From contig JAJZNY010000185.1 of assembly GCA_021852245.1 (NCBI GenBank), forward strand, positions 1 through 6,284: 6,284 nucleotides of DNA. Reading direction: 5' to 3'. The DNA comes from Planctomycetota bacterium. Lineage in GTDB: Bacteria; Planctomycetota; Phycisphaerae; WQYP01. A program made the translations under genes and the position numbers. Positions 5,290 through 6,284 of this stretch are shown here, piece by piece (the stretch's first letter is position 1; each line of letters opens with the position of its first letter). Below the pieces are notes generated by a model that saw only the letters and a program-made list of their open reading frames with translations, made no database searches and had not been told where the DNA came from.

Positions 5290-6267
5290 TCATGATGCCG
5301 CGTGATACGGAATATCCTGGCGATTGGCTGCCGCTAAGCCGAAGCGTTCGACAAGACCAGCCCACGCCATGAGCAGACAACCATTAATCAGCAGATCCAA
5401 CCATACCATGCCTACCCCGAACCAGCGTGTACCTCCATGATAGGCTCCGGAAACATGGCCCACGTTGATTGCTATCAACAATCCGCACCCACCCATGACA
5501 ACGATGGCGGAAGCTGAACACAGACGTGCTGTCGAATTGCGAATTTTCGAAAAGACTTCACCACCGTCAATCGCACTGATCAGCCCGGCGAGCAAACCCG
5601 TGAGACTTGCTGCCGAAAAAGCCAGAACCAAGCCCGTACCTCCGACGGTCATGAGGATATTGCGCACGGCGAGGCTGTAAATGGATTCATACGCCGGAAG
5701 CGCCCAGAGTGCCGCGGCGCCCAGCCCCGTGAAAAGCTGCCAATGCTTCAGGCAGGCGGCTTCCGGGGCCAAAGTGCGTGCTCGCAGCACGGCGTTGAGC
5801 AGCACCATCATCACCATGCCGAAAAAGGGCATGAGTACCAGCGTTACTCCGATGGTCCGCTGCTGCAGGAGTGAAATCAGAAGCAACACGCCGAGGCTCA
5901 GGCTAAGGCTCAGAGAAATGCGGCCCCGTCTCTCAGTCGTGAGGAATGGGACCACGACGGGAGCGATCAATCCGACCGCAATTTGCCAATGAGTCAGCAA
6001 TGTTGGGATGACCGACGCAGGTGAAAATTCGTCAGAAGTATGCCACCAACTACTCGTAAACCGACTACCCGGCATGAAGATGGCGCCGATAAGCAGCATC
6101 GCGCATCCCAGCAGGATCATGCCGAGGTTGAAAACACGAACATGCGGTGGAAATGCAGCCGCCGGATTGCCGAAGGTTTCGGTCGTGGCAACGGCAGCTA
6201 AAGCTTCGGGAGAATCAAACGTGACATGGATGGGATGACGGATGTGTGTCTCTGCAAACGACATCAT
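5290..6267 (-). CDS. Polytopic membrane protein of unknown function, about 8 helices
   Basis: About 325 residues from the ATG at 6267, and I recognise no family. GGGGAG (6282-6277) lies 9 nt before that ATG, making it the best start. The ATG at 6276 directly abuts that site and the one at 6264 is 12 nt away. The frame stays open to the window edge, so a longer N-terminus cannot be excluded. Numbering from the 6276 ATG: a polar, probably cytosolic N-terminus of about 48 residues; hydrophobic segments near 50-68, 95-111, 120-137, 141-164, 182-204, 207-236, 253-276 and 285-308; and a short polar tail ending in HAAS. No transporter signature, catalytic motif or Cys/His cluster is evident. Segment 3 contains Ser-Leu repeated four times, and segments 4-7 are Gly/Met-rich. 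It converges with the peptidase gene; promoter and upstream neighbours lie outside the window. Confidence 0.75.
   Translation of the reverse strand: MMSFAETHIRHPIHVTFDSPEALAAVATTETFGNPAAAFPPHVRVFNLGMILLGCAMLLIGAIFMPGSRFTSSWWHTSDEFSPASVIPTLLTHWQIAVGLIAPVVVPFLTTERRGRISLSLSLSLGVLLLISLLQQRTIGVTLVLMPFFGMVMMVLLNAVLRARTLAPEAACLKHWQLFTGLGAAALWALPAYESIYSLAVRNILMTVGGTGLVLAFSAASLTGLLAGLISAIDGGEVFSKIRNSTARLCSASAIVVMGGCGLLIAINVGHVSGAYHGGTRWFGVGMVWLDLLINGCLLMAWAGLVERFGLAAANRQDIPYHAAS
5895..5912 (-). repeat. Hexamer repeat encoding Ser-Leu pairs in a membrane helix
   Basis: On the plus strand GGCTCA, GGCTAA and GGCTCA follow each other at 5895-5912, with a further partial copy on the left. On the minus strand this gives AGC-CTN codon pairs, coding SLSLSLSL at the start of the third predicted membrane helix. 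It is a short slippage-prone array, already diverged at third positions. Confidence 0.6.
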
Positions 6268-6284
6268 CAGAGGCATCTCCCCAC

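Overview
The window looks like a moderately GC-rich, free-living bacterial chromosome, most plausibly of the Planctomycetota (Phycisphaerae-like) or a relative. That guess rests on a secreted Val/Pro/Tyr-rich protein whose mature N-terminus runs RVFVGVGF, a PSP1 protein with a long Pro-rich tail, and loosely packed genes. No marker gene fixes the taxon. Nothing indicates a phage, plasmid, transposon or CRISPR array.

Left part (1-1260) is transcribed right to left. A well-formed promoter at 1213-1239 drives a secreted low-complexity protein (342-1004, minus) through a leader of about 200 nt. Its transcript ends at an intrinsic terminator (251-282). Beyond that, a second minus-strand promoter (135-163) starts a leader containing a SAM-I (S-box) riboswitch (about 117 down to 1). 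The window edge cuts this riboswitch just before the closing P1 strand. The controlled gene lies off the left edge and should concern methionine/SAM synthesis or uptake.

Between 1260 and 1760 there is no convincing gene. This stretch holds a perfect 19-bp palindrome, several short repeats, long C and G homopolymers and a possible plus-strand promoter.

The right part carries plus-strand genes. PSP1 (1761-2975, YaaT/RicT-like) is followed after 15 nt by an EVE-domain protein (2991-3401), almost certainly one operon. A 176-nt gap then precedes a complete M3-family zinc oligopeptidase (3578-5257) with its own strong ribosome binding site. On the minus strand, that gap reads like the C-terminal end of a LacI/GalR-type regulator, possibly a gene relic. 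Last is a minus-strand gene (ending at 5290, start near 6267) for a polytopic membrane protein of unknown function, convergent with the peptidase.

The genes do not form one obvious pathway. PSP1 and EVE proteins both have links to nucleic-acid or RNA processes in other bacteria. The peptidase recycles cytosolic peptides, and the left edge is methionine regulation. No exotic multi-gene system is visible. The points most worth checking are the riboswitch leader, the unusual secreted protein and its leader, the isolated palindrome and the possible LacI relic.
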